Assembly (NCBI GenBank): GCA_023391695.1 | Contig: JAEWAK010000022.1 | Location: 36,431-100,430, forward strand | Reading direction: 5' to 3' | DNA from: Bacillota bacterium | GTDB taxonomy: Bacteria > Bacillota > Clostridia > Lachnospirales > Lachnospiraceae | Length of the DNA stretch: 64,000 bases | Part shown: piece by piece, positions 25,948 through 33,896 of the stretch | Position numbering within the stretch: position 1 is the stretch's first letter | Layout: each line of letters begins with the position of its first letter | Translations under genes and position numbers: made by a program | The notes under the pieces: generated by a model | What the model was told of the DNA's origin: nothing | The model's input: only the letters and a program-made list of their open reading frames with translations | Databases searched by the model: none

Positions 25948-26325
25948 CTATTTAAAATCAGCCTTCCACAGACCATGTAAGTTACAGTATTCATAAACCG
26001 TGCCGGATTCCGTTTCTTCAAATTCTGCTTTGGGTTCCATACCGGGTTCCAGATATTTTAATTGGATTTTATCGTCAGTTGCTAAAGCAATCCATTGGAT
26101 ATAGTGTTCCGGCAGAGACGGATGAAGTACGGAACCTACTGTAACTTTAACTTTACCATCTTCTTTTGTTACTTCGGGAACATGTTTTTCTTTTGCTCCG
26201 TCGGAGGTATTGGCTTTTAATTCCTTCATATCTTCACCGCAACAGACAAGGGTGCCTCCTCCGTTATTAATTAAAGCTACCAGGTTTCCACAATTCTTAC
26301 AACGAAAAAATTTTACATCTGCCAT
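25948..26325 (-). CDS. dfx: Desulfoferrodoxin (superoxide reductase)
   Basis: Two-iron superoxide reductase of 125 aa that converts superoxide to peroxide without releasing oxygen. N-terminal desulforedoxin site: C9, C12, C28 and C29. C-terminal catalytic [Fe(His)4Cys] site: H48, H68, H74, H117 and C114, with the lysine K47 in EKH. All ligands are present. AAGGAG precedes the ATG. It lies downstream of the encapsulin/ferritin genes on the same strand, giving a combined oxidative-stress and iron-storage block. Confidence 0.95.
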   Translation of the reverse strand: MADVKFFRCKNCGNLVALINNGGGTLVCCGEDMKELKANTSDGAKEKHVPEVTKEDGKVKVTVGSVLHPSLPEHYIQWIALATDDKIQLKYLEPGMEPKAEFEETESGTVYEYCNLHGLWKADFK

Positions 26326-26442
26326 ATCACATTACTCCTTTATATTTATTATTTTTAGTTATTTCGGTTAAAGCGTTCATTGTATTCCGCTTTGTTACAT
26401 GTGTATAACCTATTATGCAGCTATGCTGATTTTAAGTGGAAA

Positions 26443-26491
26443 TCCCGCCTCTGCTTAAAAGTTAAATCTAACTCACGCCCAAGAGGCGGGA
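26443..26491 (-). terminator. Hairpin downstream of the encapsulin gene
   Basis: TCCCGCCTCT and AGAGGCGGGA form a perfect 10-base stem with a 29-base loop. No strong T-run follows on the minus strand, so it may be a processing or stability stem rather than a full terminator. Confidence 0.5.
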
Positions 26492-26533
26492 GACCTCCTT
26501 AAATAGGTTAAATCATTCTAAAATAATATCCCT

Positions 26534-27349
26534 TTATTCAAAAATAGTAACAGCCTGTTTCCGTTTTAATCGGAGCAGGACGCTTTCCAGAACACGGAAG
26601 CTGTGATTTAAATCTTTTTGTTCCAGATAAGCAGTTGATAAATCCTGGCCGACAACAATATCCATATTTCTTGATTCGGGAGAGATAAGGGCTGCTTTGC
26701 CCGTACCTAAAACCGATGAGGAAAATACATTGCCGTTTAGCAGTTTATTGATCCGGTCAATTTCCAGCAGTCCGGTACCCGGCTGTATGCGCTGCAGCTG
26801 CAGGTAAAGATCCGGGCTTAATAACAGGGCATAGGTTCCGTATACACCTTTAACGGAGAATAACTCCAGGGCGGATGCGATGTCGGAGAATGCATTTTCT
26901 CCTGCTGTCCAGTCCGATCTTTTCATTTTATTTATACCGGAAGCCGTCAGTAAACCTTCATAGCCATAGGCCGGGTTACCAAAAAAAATCAGGCGGTCTT
27001 CTTTTCTGGAGCAGGCTTCCGCTGAAAATGCTGCTTTAGACAAGTCTATCGGATACCCTAATTTCCTGCTGTTTTCCAGATCTTTTGCTAAAAGGGTAAA
27101 ATCATCATAAATCGTTGGAATTTCTACATATTGTCTTCCTTTGGTGGTTATAAAACCGTCCTCCGCAACTTCATCCAAAGCTTCCGTATCATCAATTTGG
27201 ATACTTTCCGTACCAACTCCAAGAGGTCCGAAGATATGCAAAAATCTTCTGGATACTAAAACATTACGGGCGGTATTAACGACTGCGGAGTCAATCTGAT
27301 CCCATAACTCTTCCGGTAAGTTGGAATTTTCTCTTGATAAATAACTCAT
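26534..27349 (-). CDS. Encapsulin shell protein (family 1)
   Basis: HK97-fold shell protein of 271 aa that self-assembles into a protein nanocompartment. Family landmarks: NLPEELWDQIDSAVVNTARN at the N-terminus (the helix and strand that receive cargo peptides), RRFLHIFGPLGVG, IPTIYDDFTLLAKDLE, KEDRLIFFGNPAYGYEGLL, and the C-terminal DIVVGQDLSTAYLEQ and FRVLESVLLRLKRKQAV. Length matches classical family 1 shells. AAGGAGG precedes the ATG, 23 bases after the ferritin-like cargo gene. It probably stores iron or shields redox chemistry from the cytosol. Confidence 0.95.
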   Translation of the reverse strand: MSYLSRENSNLPEELWDQIDSAVVNTARNVLVSRRFLHIFGPLGVGTESIQIDDTEALDEVAEDGFITTKGRQYVEIPTIYDDFTLLAKDLENSRKLGYPIDLSKAAFSAEACSRKEDRLIFFGNPAYGYEGLLTASGINKMKRSDWTAGENAFSDIASALELFSVKGVYGTYALLLSPDLYLQLQRIQPGTGLLEIDRINKLLNGNVFSSSVLGTGKAALISPESRNMDIVVGQDLSTAYLEQKDLNHSFRVLESVLLRLKRKQAVTIFE

Positions 27350-27372
27350 AACATACCCTCCTTAATAGAACT

Positions 27373-27744
27373 TTATTGATTTAGTAAACTTCCTACTGTT
27401 TTAAGAGAAGAAGTATCTGCTGCCTGTCCCGGTTCGGATTCTTTTATACCCAGATCCTCAAGCATCTCTTTCACCTCTGTCTCTCCAGAGAAAAACAGTT
27501 CTGCTTCCTTAGGGTCAAGGATCCGCAGCAGTGTCATTAATTCCCCGACATGTGCTTTCTCTTCATCCCGGATATCTGCAATTACCTTTTTTGCAATTTC
27601 TTCATCCGTTGCCTGCACATGTGCATCATAAATATAAATTGCTTCCAATTCACCTGCGATATCCAGGCGGATGGCTTGAATCAGTTCTTCCTTTGACATT
27701 TTCCTTTCAACATTACCCTGAAATGGGTTTCCAAAAGCTGGCAT
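27373..27744 (-). CDS. Encapsulated ferritin-like protein (EncFtn)
   Basis: Cargo ferroxidase of 123 aa. Metal-site residues E32, E62 and H65 occupy the same positions as in Rhodospirillum rubrum EncFtn (GELEAIYIYDAH and DEEKAH). After a short linker the C-terminus reads LKTVGSLLNQ, matching the encapsulation signal (T/V-G-S-L) that docks inside the shell. The protein is a short two-helix form that works as an annular decamer. AAGGAGG precedes the ATG. It is the first gene of the operon with the shell protein next. Confidence 0.93.
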   Translation of the reverse strand: MPAFGNPFQGNVERKMSKEELIQAIRLDIAGELEAIYIYDAHVQATDEEIAKKVIADIRDEEKAHVGELMTLLRILDPKEAELFFSGETEVKEMLEDLGIKESEPGQAADTSSLKTVGSLLNQ

Positions 27745-27764
27745 TTTTGTTACCTCCTTAAGAT

Positions 27765-27812
27765 AGTAATGATTACTGTTATTATTATAACTGTAAATAT
27801 TCTAAATTGCAA
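27765..27812 (-). promoter_or_regulatory. Promoter with overlapping palindromes for the encapsulin operon
   Basis: On the minus strand, TTGCAA (27812-27807) and TATAAT (27789-27784) are 17 bases apart. GTTAT-4-ATAAC (27778-27791) overlaps the -10 box, and the perfect 6-1-6 palindrome AGTAAT-G-ATTACT (27765-27777) covers the start region. AT-rich dyads at this location fit a Fur/PerR-type repressor, though neither is an exact match to the PerR box. Confidence 0.6.
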
Positions 27813-27954
27813 TACTTAAATTGCAAAATATTTTATAATTTTATCCGATTCTATTTATCATATTCACTCTCAGGCAAAATATATGACAAGGGAATGAAAG
27901 TTCTCAATTCCGCAAACGGGATGACCAAGCCTCTCTTTCCCATTCCGGAAAGGA

Positions 27955-28121
27955 CCCTAAAATATTAAGTTCACGCAGATCATTCGTATCGTTACAGAAG
28001 AGACACCAAAGGTTTTACATAGTTCAGGAACCAATATTTTTGTGTTTTCTTACAAGGGCTCGATTATTTTATGTTTACTTTCTTCAACGAACAAAGGTAG
28101 TGCCTTTTGTTCTTCTTTCAT
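27955..28121 (-). pseudogene. Broken DeoR-family regulator fragment
   Basis: From an ATG at 28121 with AGGAGT upstream, the minus strand reads MKEEQKALPLFVEESKHKII then EPL-stop. It continues in frame with ENTKILVPELCKTFGVSSVTIR, and after a one-base shift with NDLRELNILG. Together these reproduce the DeoR helix-turn-helix (VSELCxxFxVSxVTIRxDLxxLxxxG). An internal stop and a frameshift inside the first 60 residues, with nothing after, show it is dead. Confidence 0.6.
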
Positions 28122-28392
28122 TTTAACATCACTCCTTTAAAGTCTCTCTATATACTAATTATATCTGCTTTTGCGCTTTTTACAATAGTATAATGTATGG
28201 ACTATTGCAATTTTTCTTTAATTTTTTATTCTTTCCCTGCAAAATCGGACAATTACATCCGAAGCTGCCTCCCTGACGGAATAAATTTTCATCGTGGGTT
28301 TATCCTGGAGGATATATTTATTAGGACTTGCATTCCAAACTGCTATGGCTTATACTGAAAAAGCAGTAATATTTCTGTTAATAAATTTAAAA
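28122..28392. other. Intergenic spacer, probable promoter of the queuosine operon
   Basis: No gene. It contains AT-rich tracts and, close to the riboswitch, TTAATAAAT-type sequence. The promoter for the queC transcript must lie here, but no single -35/-10 pair stands out. Confidence 0.35.
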
Positions 28393-28432
28393 GGACAGTT
28401 CGTGACCATCCTGTCGGTAAACAAAACTAGGG
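28393..28432 (+). ncRNA. PreQ1-I riboswitch aptamer
   Basis: GACAG (28394-28398) and CTGTC (28411-28415) form stem P1 around the loop TTCGTGACCATC. The 3' tail GGTAAACAAAACTAGG has the A-rich L3 strand and the final GG that pairs with CC of the loop to close the H-type pseudoknot. This matches the Thermoanaerobacter tengcongensis form of the class (UAACAAAACAAGG tail). It precedes queuosine-precursor synthesis and transport genes, as expected. Confidence 0.85.
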
Positions 28433-28463
28433 ATTAGTAGTTTAGGCTACTTTATTTGTTTAT

Positions 28464-28484
28464 GGGCGTAAGCCCTATTTTTTT
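28464..28484 (+). terminator. Riboswitch-controlled intrinsic terminator
   Basis: GGGC-GTAA-GCCC followed by TATTTTTTT. The CTAGGG at the 3' end of the aptamer can pair with CCCTA in the descending arm (28473-28477), giving an antiterminator when the pseudoknot is open. Ligand binding would free the terminator and switch the operon off. The antiterminator pairing is my inference. Confidence 0.75.
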
Positions 28485-28581
28485 GCCTTTTTTTAACCTT
28501 AGAGGCAGCATAGCGGATCCGGAAAACCGGAATTGGCTGGCTGTGAAACAGGATTGAACTAAGCCTTTGGAAAGGAAGCTT

Positions 28582-29271
28582 ATGAAAGCGATCGTTTTAT
28601 TTAGCGGTGGTGTTGACAGCACTACCTGTCTGGCTATGGCAATCCGGTCTTACGGTAAGGAAAATGTCATCGGCCTGTCTGTTTTATATGGACAAAAGCA
28701 TGGGAAAGAGTTAGAAGCAGCGAAAAATATCATAGATTATTATGGTATCATTGGTTTAACCCTGGATTTAACCAATGTATTTGCCTTCAGTGATTGTTCG
28801 TTATTATCCCACTCCAGTCAGAATATTCCGAAAAAATCCTATTCGCAGCAGCTGAAAGAAACCCATGGGGATCCGGTTACTACTTATGTTCCGTACCGCA
28901 ATGGGATTTTTCTTTCGGCTGCGGCCGGCATTGCCCTTTCAAATGGCTGTGATTACCTTTATTACGGTGCCCATATGGATGATGCAGCCGGCAATGCTTA
29001 TCCCGACTGCAGCCGGGCATTCTTTGAAGGGATGTCAAAAGCCATCTATGAGGGAAGCGGGCGGAAACTTGAATTGATGGCACCCTTTATCGATTTAAAC
29101 AAAACCCAGATAGTTGCCAGGGGATTGGAATTGTCGGTGCCTTACGAACTTACCTGGAGCTGCTATGAGGGTATGGATGCTCCCTGCGGCAGCTGCGGTA
29201 CCTGCCTGGACAGGCAAAGGGCTTTTGAAGGAAATCAGGTGACAGATCCGGCACAAAAAGAAAGGGGTTAA
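28582..29271 (+). CDS. queC: 7-cyano-7-deazaguanine synthase
   Basis: ATP-dependent enzyme converting 7-carboxy-7-deazaguanine plus ammonia to preQ0. The 229-aa protein has the PP-loop LFSGGVDST at residues 6-14 and a zinc site C194, C202, C205 and C208 in CGSCGTC. The start is ATG 28582 with AAAGGA upstream; an in-frame start 15 bases earlier has no ribosome site. First gene after the preQ1 riboswitch. queD and queE are not in the window. Confidence 0.94.
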   Translation: MKAIVLFSGGVDSTTCLAMAIRSYGKENVIGLSVLYGQKHGKELEAAKNIIDYYGIIGLTLDLTNVFAFSDCSLLSHSSQNIPKKSYSQQLKETHGDPVTTYVPYRNGIFLSAAAGIALSNGCDYLYYGAHMDDAAGNAYPDCSRAFFEGMSKAIYEGSGRKLELMAPFIDLNKTQIVARGLELSVPYELTWSCYEGMDAPCGSCGTCLDRQRAFEGNQVTDPAQKERG

Positions 29272-29275
29272 TATT

Positions 29276-29797
29276 ATGAGATATTTTAAAAACAGCAGGA
29301 ATAATTTTAATATATACCCGTATTCCAATATTCAGAAACTGGCCTTATCCGGTATTGTGATAGCACTTTACTGTGTTATTATGTATTTTACCCAGTTCAT
29401 ATCTTTTGGGCCTTATCAGGTAAGGATAGCAACTTCCCTTTACGCACTTGCGTATCTGTATCCTTTTCTGGTTTTGCCCCTTGGAATCGCCAATTTCCTG
29501 TCAAATATGCTGGGAGGATTAGGCCCTGTTGATATGATCGGGGGATGCTTTGTAGGAATAGCGGCGTCTTTTCTGGTCGTGCTGATCCGTAAATATAATC
29601 TGCCGAAATGGGTATGCGGCATCCCTGTCATATTGGTGCCGGGAACTATTGTACCTATCTGGCTCTCCGTTATAAATTCACTCCCTTATGGACTCCTGGT
29701 GGCAAGTTTATGCATCGGCCAGATCATCCCGTCTATAACCGGGGTAATCCTTATAAAAGCATTAAGTAAAGTATACGCTAAGCAAAATATTCGTTAG
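29276..29797 (+). CDS. queT: Queuosine-precursor ECF transporter S component
   Basis: Membrane substrate-binding subunit of an energy-coupling-factor importer, 173 aa, about five to six hydrophobic segments, with the QueT signature QFISFGPYQVRIATSLYALA near residue 38 and FLSNMLGGLGPVDMIGG near 77. It works with shared EcfAAT modules encoded elsewhere and likely imports preQ1 or a related base. AGGGG precedes the ATG, and the gap to queC is four bases. Riboswitch control from upstream applies. Confidence 0.9.
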   Translation: MRYFKNSRNNFNIYPYSNIQKLALSGIVIALYCVIMYFTQFISFGPYQVRIATSLYALAYLYPFLVLPLGIANFLSNMLGGLGPVDMIGGCFVGIAASFLVVLIRKYNLPKWVCGIPVILVPGTIVPIWLSVINSLPYGLLVASLCIGQIIPSITGVILIKALSKVYAKQNIR

Positions 29798-29846
29798 TAT
29801 TTAAGCAGATTATGATCCCGGGAAAGCCCAAAGGGCTGAAAGGGGG

Positions 29847-29922
29847 GCGCCGAACGTAGTGAGTGTACATCACCGCCGCAAGGCGGCGCATACCATGGGA
29901 GCCCCGCGAACATGATATAATA
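29847..29922 (+). repeat. Dispersed structured intergenic element, copy 1
   Basis: About 76 bases from GCGCCGAACGTAGTGAGTG to CATGATATAATA, lying between queT and queF. It aligns base for base with the copies at 33988-34062 (minus strand) and 56027-56100. The central hairpin here is CGCCGC-AAG-GCGGCG, where the other copies have CGGTAC-GAA-GTACCG: three pairs changed on both sides. A second stem links ATACCATG and CATGATAT. Confidence 0.75.
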
Positions 29923-29957
29923 CAGAGTGATCTGCTTTATGGAAAAGGAGGAACACT

Positions 29958-30455
29958 ATGAGCGGAAGAAAAAAGGAAGAACTTAAAGGTATTACAAGTC
30001 TGGGTAAAACCGGCGTCAAATATCCGGATCATTATGCGCCGGAAATGCTGGAATACTTTATGAATAAGCATCCCGAAAATGACTATTTCGTAAAGTTCAA
30101 CTGTCCGGAGTTTACCAGCCTGTGCCCCATGACGGGACAGCCGGATTTTGCGGCGGTTTATATATCTTATATCCCGGAGTTAAAAATGGTGGAAAGTAAG
30201 TCACTGAAACTTTATTTATTCAGTTTCCGGAACCACGGGGACTTTCATGAGGACTGTATAAATATAATTATGAAGGACTTAATACGGCTGCTGGAACCGA
30301 AATACATTGAAGTCTGGGGAAAATTCACCCCAAGAGGCGGCATATCCATTGATCCATACTGCAACTACGGCAAGCCGGATACACAATGGGAACAGGTTGC
30401 TTTCAACCGGCTGATAAATCATGACCTGTACCCGGAAAAAGTGGATAACCGTTAG
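29958..30455 (+). CDS. queF: NADPH-dependent 7-cyano-7-deazaguanine reductase
   Basis: Reduces the nitrile of preQ0 to preQ1. The 165-aa unimodular (type I) QueF has catalytic Cys56 in [13 protein letters not shown], Asp63, and the substrate/NADPH motif [15 protein letters not shown] beginning at residue 79. AAAGGAGG precedes the ATG. Third gene of the preQ1-controlled set, but separated from queT by 160 bases holding a dispersed repeat, so it may have partly separate expression. Confidence 0.94.
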   Translation: MSGRKKEELKGITSLGKTGVKYPDHYAPEMLEYFMNKHPENDYFVKFNCPEFTSLCPMTGQPDFAAVYISYIPELKMVESKSLKLYLFSFRNHGDFHEDCINIIMKDLIRLLEPKYIEVWGKFTPRGGISIDPYCNYGKPDTQWEQVAFNRLINHDLYPEKVDNR

Positions 30456-30908
30456 GATTTCGCATAAATATGGAAAAATTCAAGTTCAATACAAAGATCA
30501 GCCATTAATATTTATATAAGGTTTCATGGAATGTTTTAATTCTCTTTTTAGGCTTAATTCTCTTTTTAAGCTTATTCATAATAATTATAAGATTATAAGA
30601 TAGCCCTTTTGGTATTTTCTATATAGTTAATATATAATTATATACTATGTATGAAAATTTTAACTACTTGCATTTAATTATGCAGCTGTGGTAATATCAT
30701 CTAAACACCATATATTGCTAAACTTAACCTTATTATATAAAGTATTTGTTCCGGAATATTTTTTAAGTCATTAACCGGACATGAGACAGATATACTATTA
30801 TAGTTGATGCAGCAGGAAACAGTTCACTTACGGTATATGGTAAACTAAAATCGCTATATCATTAATTTATATTTTTAGTATCGAATGATTTTAAAGGAGG
30901 TAATTATT
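30456..30908. other. AT-rich intergenic spacer
   Basis: About 450 bases with no frame of interest. It contains long TTAATTC/TATATAAT-rich tracts. The promoter of the nitroreductase gene must lie near its right end; AAAGGAGGT (30893-30901) is its ribosome site. No recognised RNA family. Confidence 0.5.
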
Positions 30909-31511
30909 ATGTCAAATTCATTTTGGGAAACAGTAAAAGCCAGAAGAAGCAGGTATGGTTTCAGTAATGAAAAAATTGTGAGTGAAGAACGTATTGAAGA
31001 AATTGTCAGGAATGCCATAAAGTATACACCCTCTGCATTTAATTCCCAGAGTACGAGAATCGTCCTTCTCTTCGATGAAAATAACCGGAAATTATGGGAT
31101 TTTACCCTTGACGAACTAAAAAAATATACGACGGAAGAACAATTTGAGGATACGAAAGCAAAAGTAAATAACGGGCTGGCCTCCGGTTACGGAACCGTCC
31201 TGTTTTTTGAAGACCAGGATGTGGTAAAAGGTTTGATGGATAATTTCCCGCTCTATAAGGATAATTTCCCTGTATGGTCACAGCATACCAGTGCAATGCA
31301 TCAGTTTGTAGTATGGTCGGCACTGGAAGCAGAAGGCCTTGGTGCATCCTTACAGCATTATAATCCCCTGATAGACAGCGCGGTGCAGAAAGAATGGAAC
31401 ATACCGGAAAGCTGGAAACTGATAGCTCAGATACCTTTCGGAAAACCTTTGGATGAGGCAGGGGAAAAAGAATTCTCAGAAATTGATGCCAGGGTAAAGG
31501 TATTTAAATAA
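30909..31511 (+). CDS. Nitroreductase-family oxidoreductase (Frm2/Hbn1-like)
   Basis: FMN-dependent NAD(P)H oxidoreductase of 200 aa. It shows the RRSRYGF start of the family, TPSAFNSQSTRIVLL for flavin contact, GYGTVLFFEDQDV, and the C-terminal LEAEGLGASLQHYNPL. The short form with this pattern groups with fungal Frm2 and bacterial nitroreductases acting on nitro compounds or lipid-derived signals. The start is ATG 30909 behind AAAGGAGGT. Stand-alone gene ending in a strong terminator. Confidence 0.9.
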   Translation: MSNSFWETVKARRSRYGFSNEKIVSEERIEEIVRNAIKYTPSAFNSQSTRIVLLFDENNRKLWDFTLDELKKYTTEEQFEDTKAKVNNGLASGYGTVLFFEDQDVVKGLMDNFPLYKDNFPVWSQHTSAMHQFVVWSALEAEGLGASLQHYNPLIDSAVQKEWNIPESWKLIAQIPFGKPLDEAGEKEFSEIDARVKVFK

Positions 31512-31514
31512 AGA

Positions 31515-31587
31515 AAACAGGCGCACTGATCGACGTAAACAGGCACACTGATTGACGTATGAAATACGGCAGTGTGCCTGTTTTTTT
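31515..31587 (+). terminator. Terminator with tandem duplication
   Basis: AACAGGCACACTG (31538-31550) pairs perfectly with CAGTGTGCCTGTT (31570-31582) and is followed by a long T-run. The left arm is preceded by a near copy of itself: AAACAGGCGCACTGATCGACGT at 31515 and AAACAGGCACACTGATTGACGT at 31537, a 22-base tandem repeat. Confidence 0.85.
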
Positions 31588-31597
31588 GTTCAGAGCC

Positions 31598-31677
31598 AGG
31601 GACTGTTGAAAAATAGTCAATTTACTGAACTTGTCTCTGTAATATGATTTATATCTCTGGATTTTCCAACAGCCCCT
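31598..31677. repeat. 80-base inverted repeat
   Basis: AGGGACTGTTGAAAAAT is answered by ATTTTCCAACAGCCCCT with two mismatches across a 47-base centre. It lies just beyond the 3' end of the serine-hydrolase gene. The form resembles short MITE-like or terminator-like repeats of clostridia. No other copy was seen in the window, though its arm resembles that of the terminator at 22169 (CTGTTGAA). Confidence 0.45.
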
Positions 31678-31748
31678 TTGTCTCATAGAAATTTTTCGTA
31701 CCGGGAAGTTTGATTGCTTACCATGTTTTGATTACTTACATATTTTGA

Positions 31749-33896
31749 TTACTTAACATATTTTACAGAAAAACCTGCATTTACATCACCTGCGAAAACG
31801 ATATAGCCGGCTTTGGGTAAGGTAACGGTATCCTGCCCGGTAATAACGGAATCCACAATGCAGGTATCGTTTTCATCATAAACTATAAAGGCAGCATTCT
31901 CAGGGAGAGTGACCTTAATCTTTTTATTTGTGGATTCTTTGCCTATTTTAAACCATTGGGCGTATTTATTTCTGCCTATATCCACCTGGAAAGCCGTACC
32001 GGGCAGGGAGGTTATTCCGTCTTCGGATATAAATTGGTATCCGCCTATAATTAAATATTCCGTATTCCCATCCTTATAAAAGACATAATCACTTAGATCC
32101 CGTCCCCAAAGTCCCGGTACCTCGATATTTGTTTTTGCCGTATTTTCATCCGTAATGGCGGCATTCAGGGCATAACCCTTTGCATCGTCTGCCAGCATGA
32201 TCTGGCTGTAGGGTGTGCTTATTGAATAAGATTCGGAAGTATACTTTTCATTAAGCAGGAAATACTTTTTGCCGTCCCGCTTATCCCAAACGGATTTTAC
32301 TTCCTGGGATATGGGGTTATCCGTAAATCTCTGAGCCTGGTATTCTTCCGTAATGGTCTGCCCCAAGCCCGGCAGGGTAGTATAACCGGATACATAAAGG
32401 TAGGTTTTGCCGTCTTTTTCTTCAAAAGAGATATAGGTACTGCCGTCAATATAATAGAATTTACCGTCACCGGTATATACAAATTTCTGTGCATCGGAGG
32501 ATGGTGCCAGAAGATTGGTGAAGATCAGGGTTCCGTCATCGTTGATTGCAAGTTTATAGGCCCCTATGGTGTTGCCATAAATTCCTGCATACTGCTTTTC
32601 CTTGTCGGGCATAGAGGCAGGGGTTGGCTTCGTAAAGGTTTTATCGGGCCGGATATCCTGGATGGAACCTTTGGATTTTAAAGCGGAAAGCAGTATTTCC
32701 TGTCCCATGACCAGGTCATAAAGGCTGGAACCGCCGGAGGAAAGTACTGCAATTGCCATATTTTCTTCCGGTAAAACGGTGAGATTGCCATGGTAAAAAT
32801 CGGTATCGCCACTTTTAGATAGGGCTTTAATGCCATATTCACTGAAAGGGTAGGTGAAAACACTGTCCCAGCCGAGTCCGTAGGTAAAGCGGGCTGCTTT
32901 ATCCGCTGTCCATAATCTGTTAAGATATTCCTTATTTTCCATTGTCTTCCTGGTAGTGCTGTTAAGAAGGGAGGAACCGGAATCTTCCATAAACATAACG
33001 GCAAATTGGCACAGGTTTATAGCGGAGGAATAGATTCCGCCGGCTCCGATCATGTTTACACTTTCTGTTGGCAGCGTAACGGATGAACCTGGCATATAGG
33101 TTTTTACCAGACGGTCCTTCTGAAAATTATCCAGAGGTGTTTTGGTATTGTATAAATTCAAAGGTTCGGATATATTTTTCTTTATGTATTCTGTGAAGCT
33201 TAAGCCGGTTACTTTTTCCACCACTACTTCCGCAAGAGTGAATCCGTCGTTGCAGTATACGGAAAATTTACCCGGGTCGGCTTTTAATCTTGAAGTTTTC
33301 AGGGAATTTAAGAAATTGTTATAAGTAGTAAAATCCGCATCGTTAAACAGCAGGGAATTCCCAAGGGTACTGCCCATTAAACCGGAAGAATGATTTAACA
33401 GCATTCTGATCGTAATCTCTTTATAGCGGGGATCTGCCATGGTAAATTCAGGGATGTAGGCAGTTACAGGGGTATCCAGATTTACTTTGCCCTCCTGTAC
33501 AAGCTGCATAACCGCCGCGGCTGTGAACATTTTGCTGATGGAACCGATTCCGTACATGTTTGTGTCGGTTAAAGGAATACCGGAATCCTTACTGTACACG
33601 CCCGCCTGACCGGATAAAACAATATTTCCGCGGTAGATCAAAGCATACTGCACACTGGTTACCCCATAAAGATTTGTTAACATTGCGGCTTTATCGGCGG
33701 CAAGTTTTTTGGCCTCCGTAAAATCAGGAGCAGTAACCGGCTGGTCAGCCATTGCCCTGTCTTCCGTTGCGGCCGTGTCGGTGGAAGCTTTGGTATTGGC
33801 AGCAGCCGTTTGGGCAAACACGACCGAATCAGGCAGCATCAGGATGGATACTGCTAAAACAACGGAAAGCACAGTTCTTAATAATTTTTTAAACAT
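31749..33896 (-). CDS. Secreted serine hydrolase, class C beta-lactamase family
   Basis: Exported protein of 715 aa with a clear signal peptide (MFKKLLRTVLSVVLAVSILM, cleavage near FAQ). The beta-lactamase/D-peptidase domain spans about residues 60-415: S119-x-x-K122 (SISK), Y214-C-N216, and the third motif near KSGDTDFYHGN at 361-371. The remaining 300 residues are beta-rich, without recognised anchor, and probably a C-terminal lipocalin-like and accessory region. AGGAGG precedes the ATG. It is more likely a cell-wall peptide or esterase-type hydrolase than an antibiotic-resistance enzyme. Confidence 0.82.
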   Translation of the reverse strand: MFKKLLRTVLSVVLAVSILMLPDSVVFAQTAAANTKASTDTAATEDRAMADQPVTAPDFTEAKKLAADKAAMLTNLYGVTSVQYALIYRGNIVLSGQAGVYSKDSGIPLTDTNMYGIGSISKMFTAAAVMQLVQEGKVNLDTPVTAYIPEFTMADPRYKEITIRMLLNHSSGLMGSTLGNSLLFNDADFTTYNNFLNSLKTSRLKADPGKFSVYCNDGFTLAEVVVEKVTGLSFTEYIKKNISEPLNLYNTKTPLDNFQKDRLVKTYMPGSSVTLPTESVNMIGAGGIYSSAINLCQFAVMFMEDSGSSLLNSTTRKTMENKEYLNRLWTADKAARFTYGLGWDSVFTYPFSEYGIKALSKSGDTDFYHGNLTVLPEENMAIAVLSSGGSSLYDLVMGQEILLSALKSKGSIQDIRPDKTFTKPTPASMPDKEKQYAGIYGNTIGAYKLAINDDGTLIFTNLLAPSSDAQKFVYTGDGKFYYIDGSTYISFEEKDGKTYLYVSGYTTLPGLGQTITEEYQAQRFTDNPISQEVKSVWDKRDGKKYFLLNEKYTSESYSISTPYSQIMLADDAKGYALNAAITDENTAKTNIEVPGLWGRDLSDYVFYKDGNTEYLIIGGYQFISEDGITSLPGTAFQVDIGRNKYAQWFKIGKESTNKKIKVTLPENAAFIVYDENDTCIVDSVITGQDTVTLPKAGYIVFAGDVNAGFSVKYVK

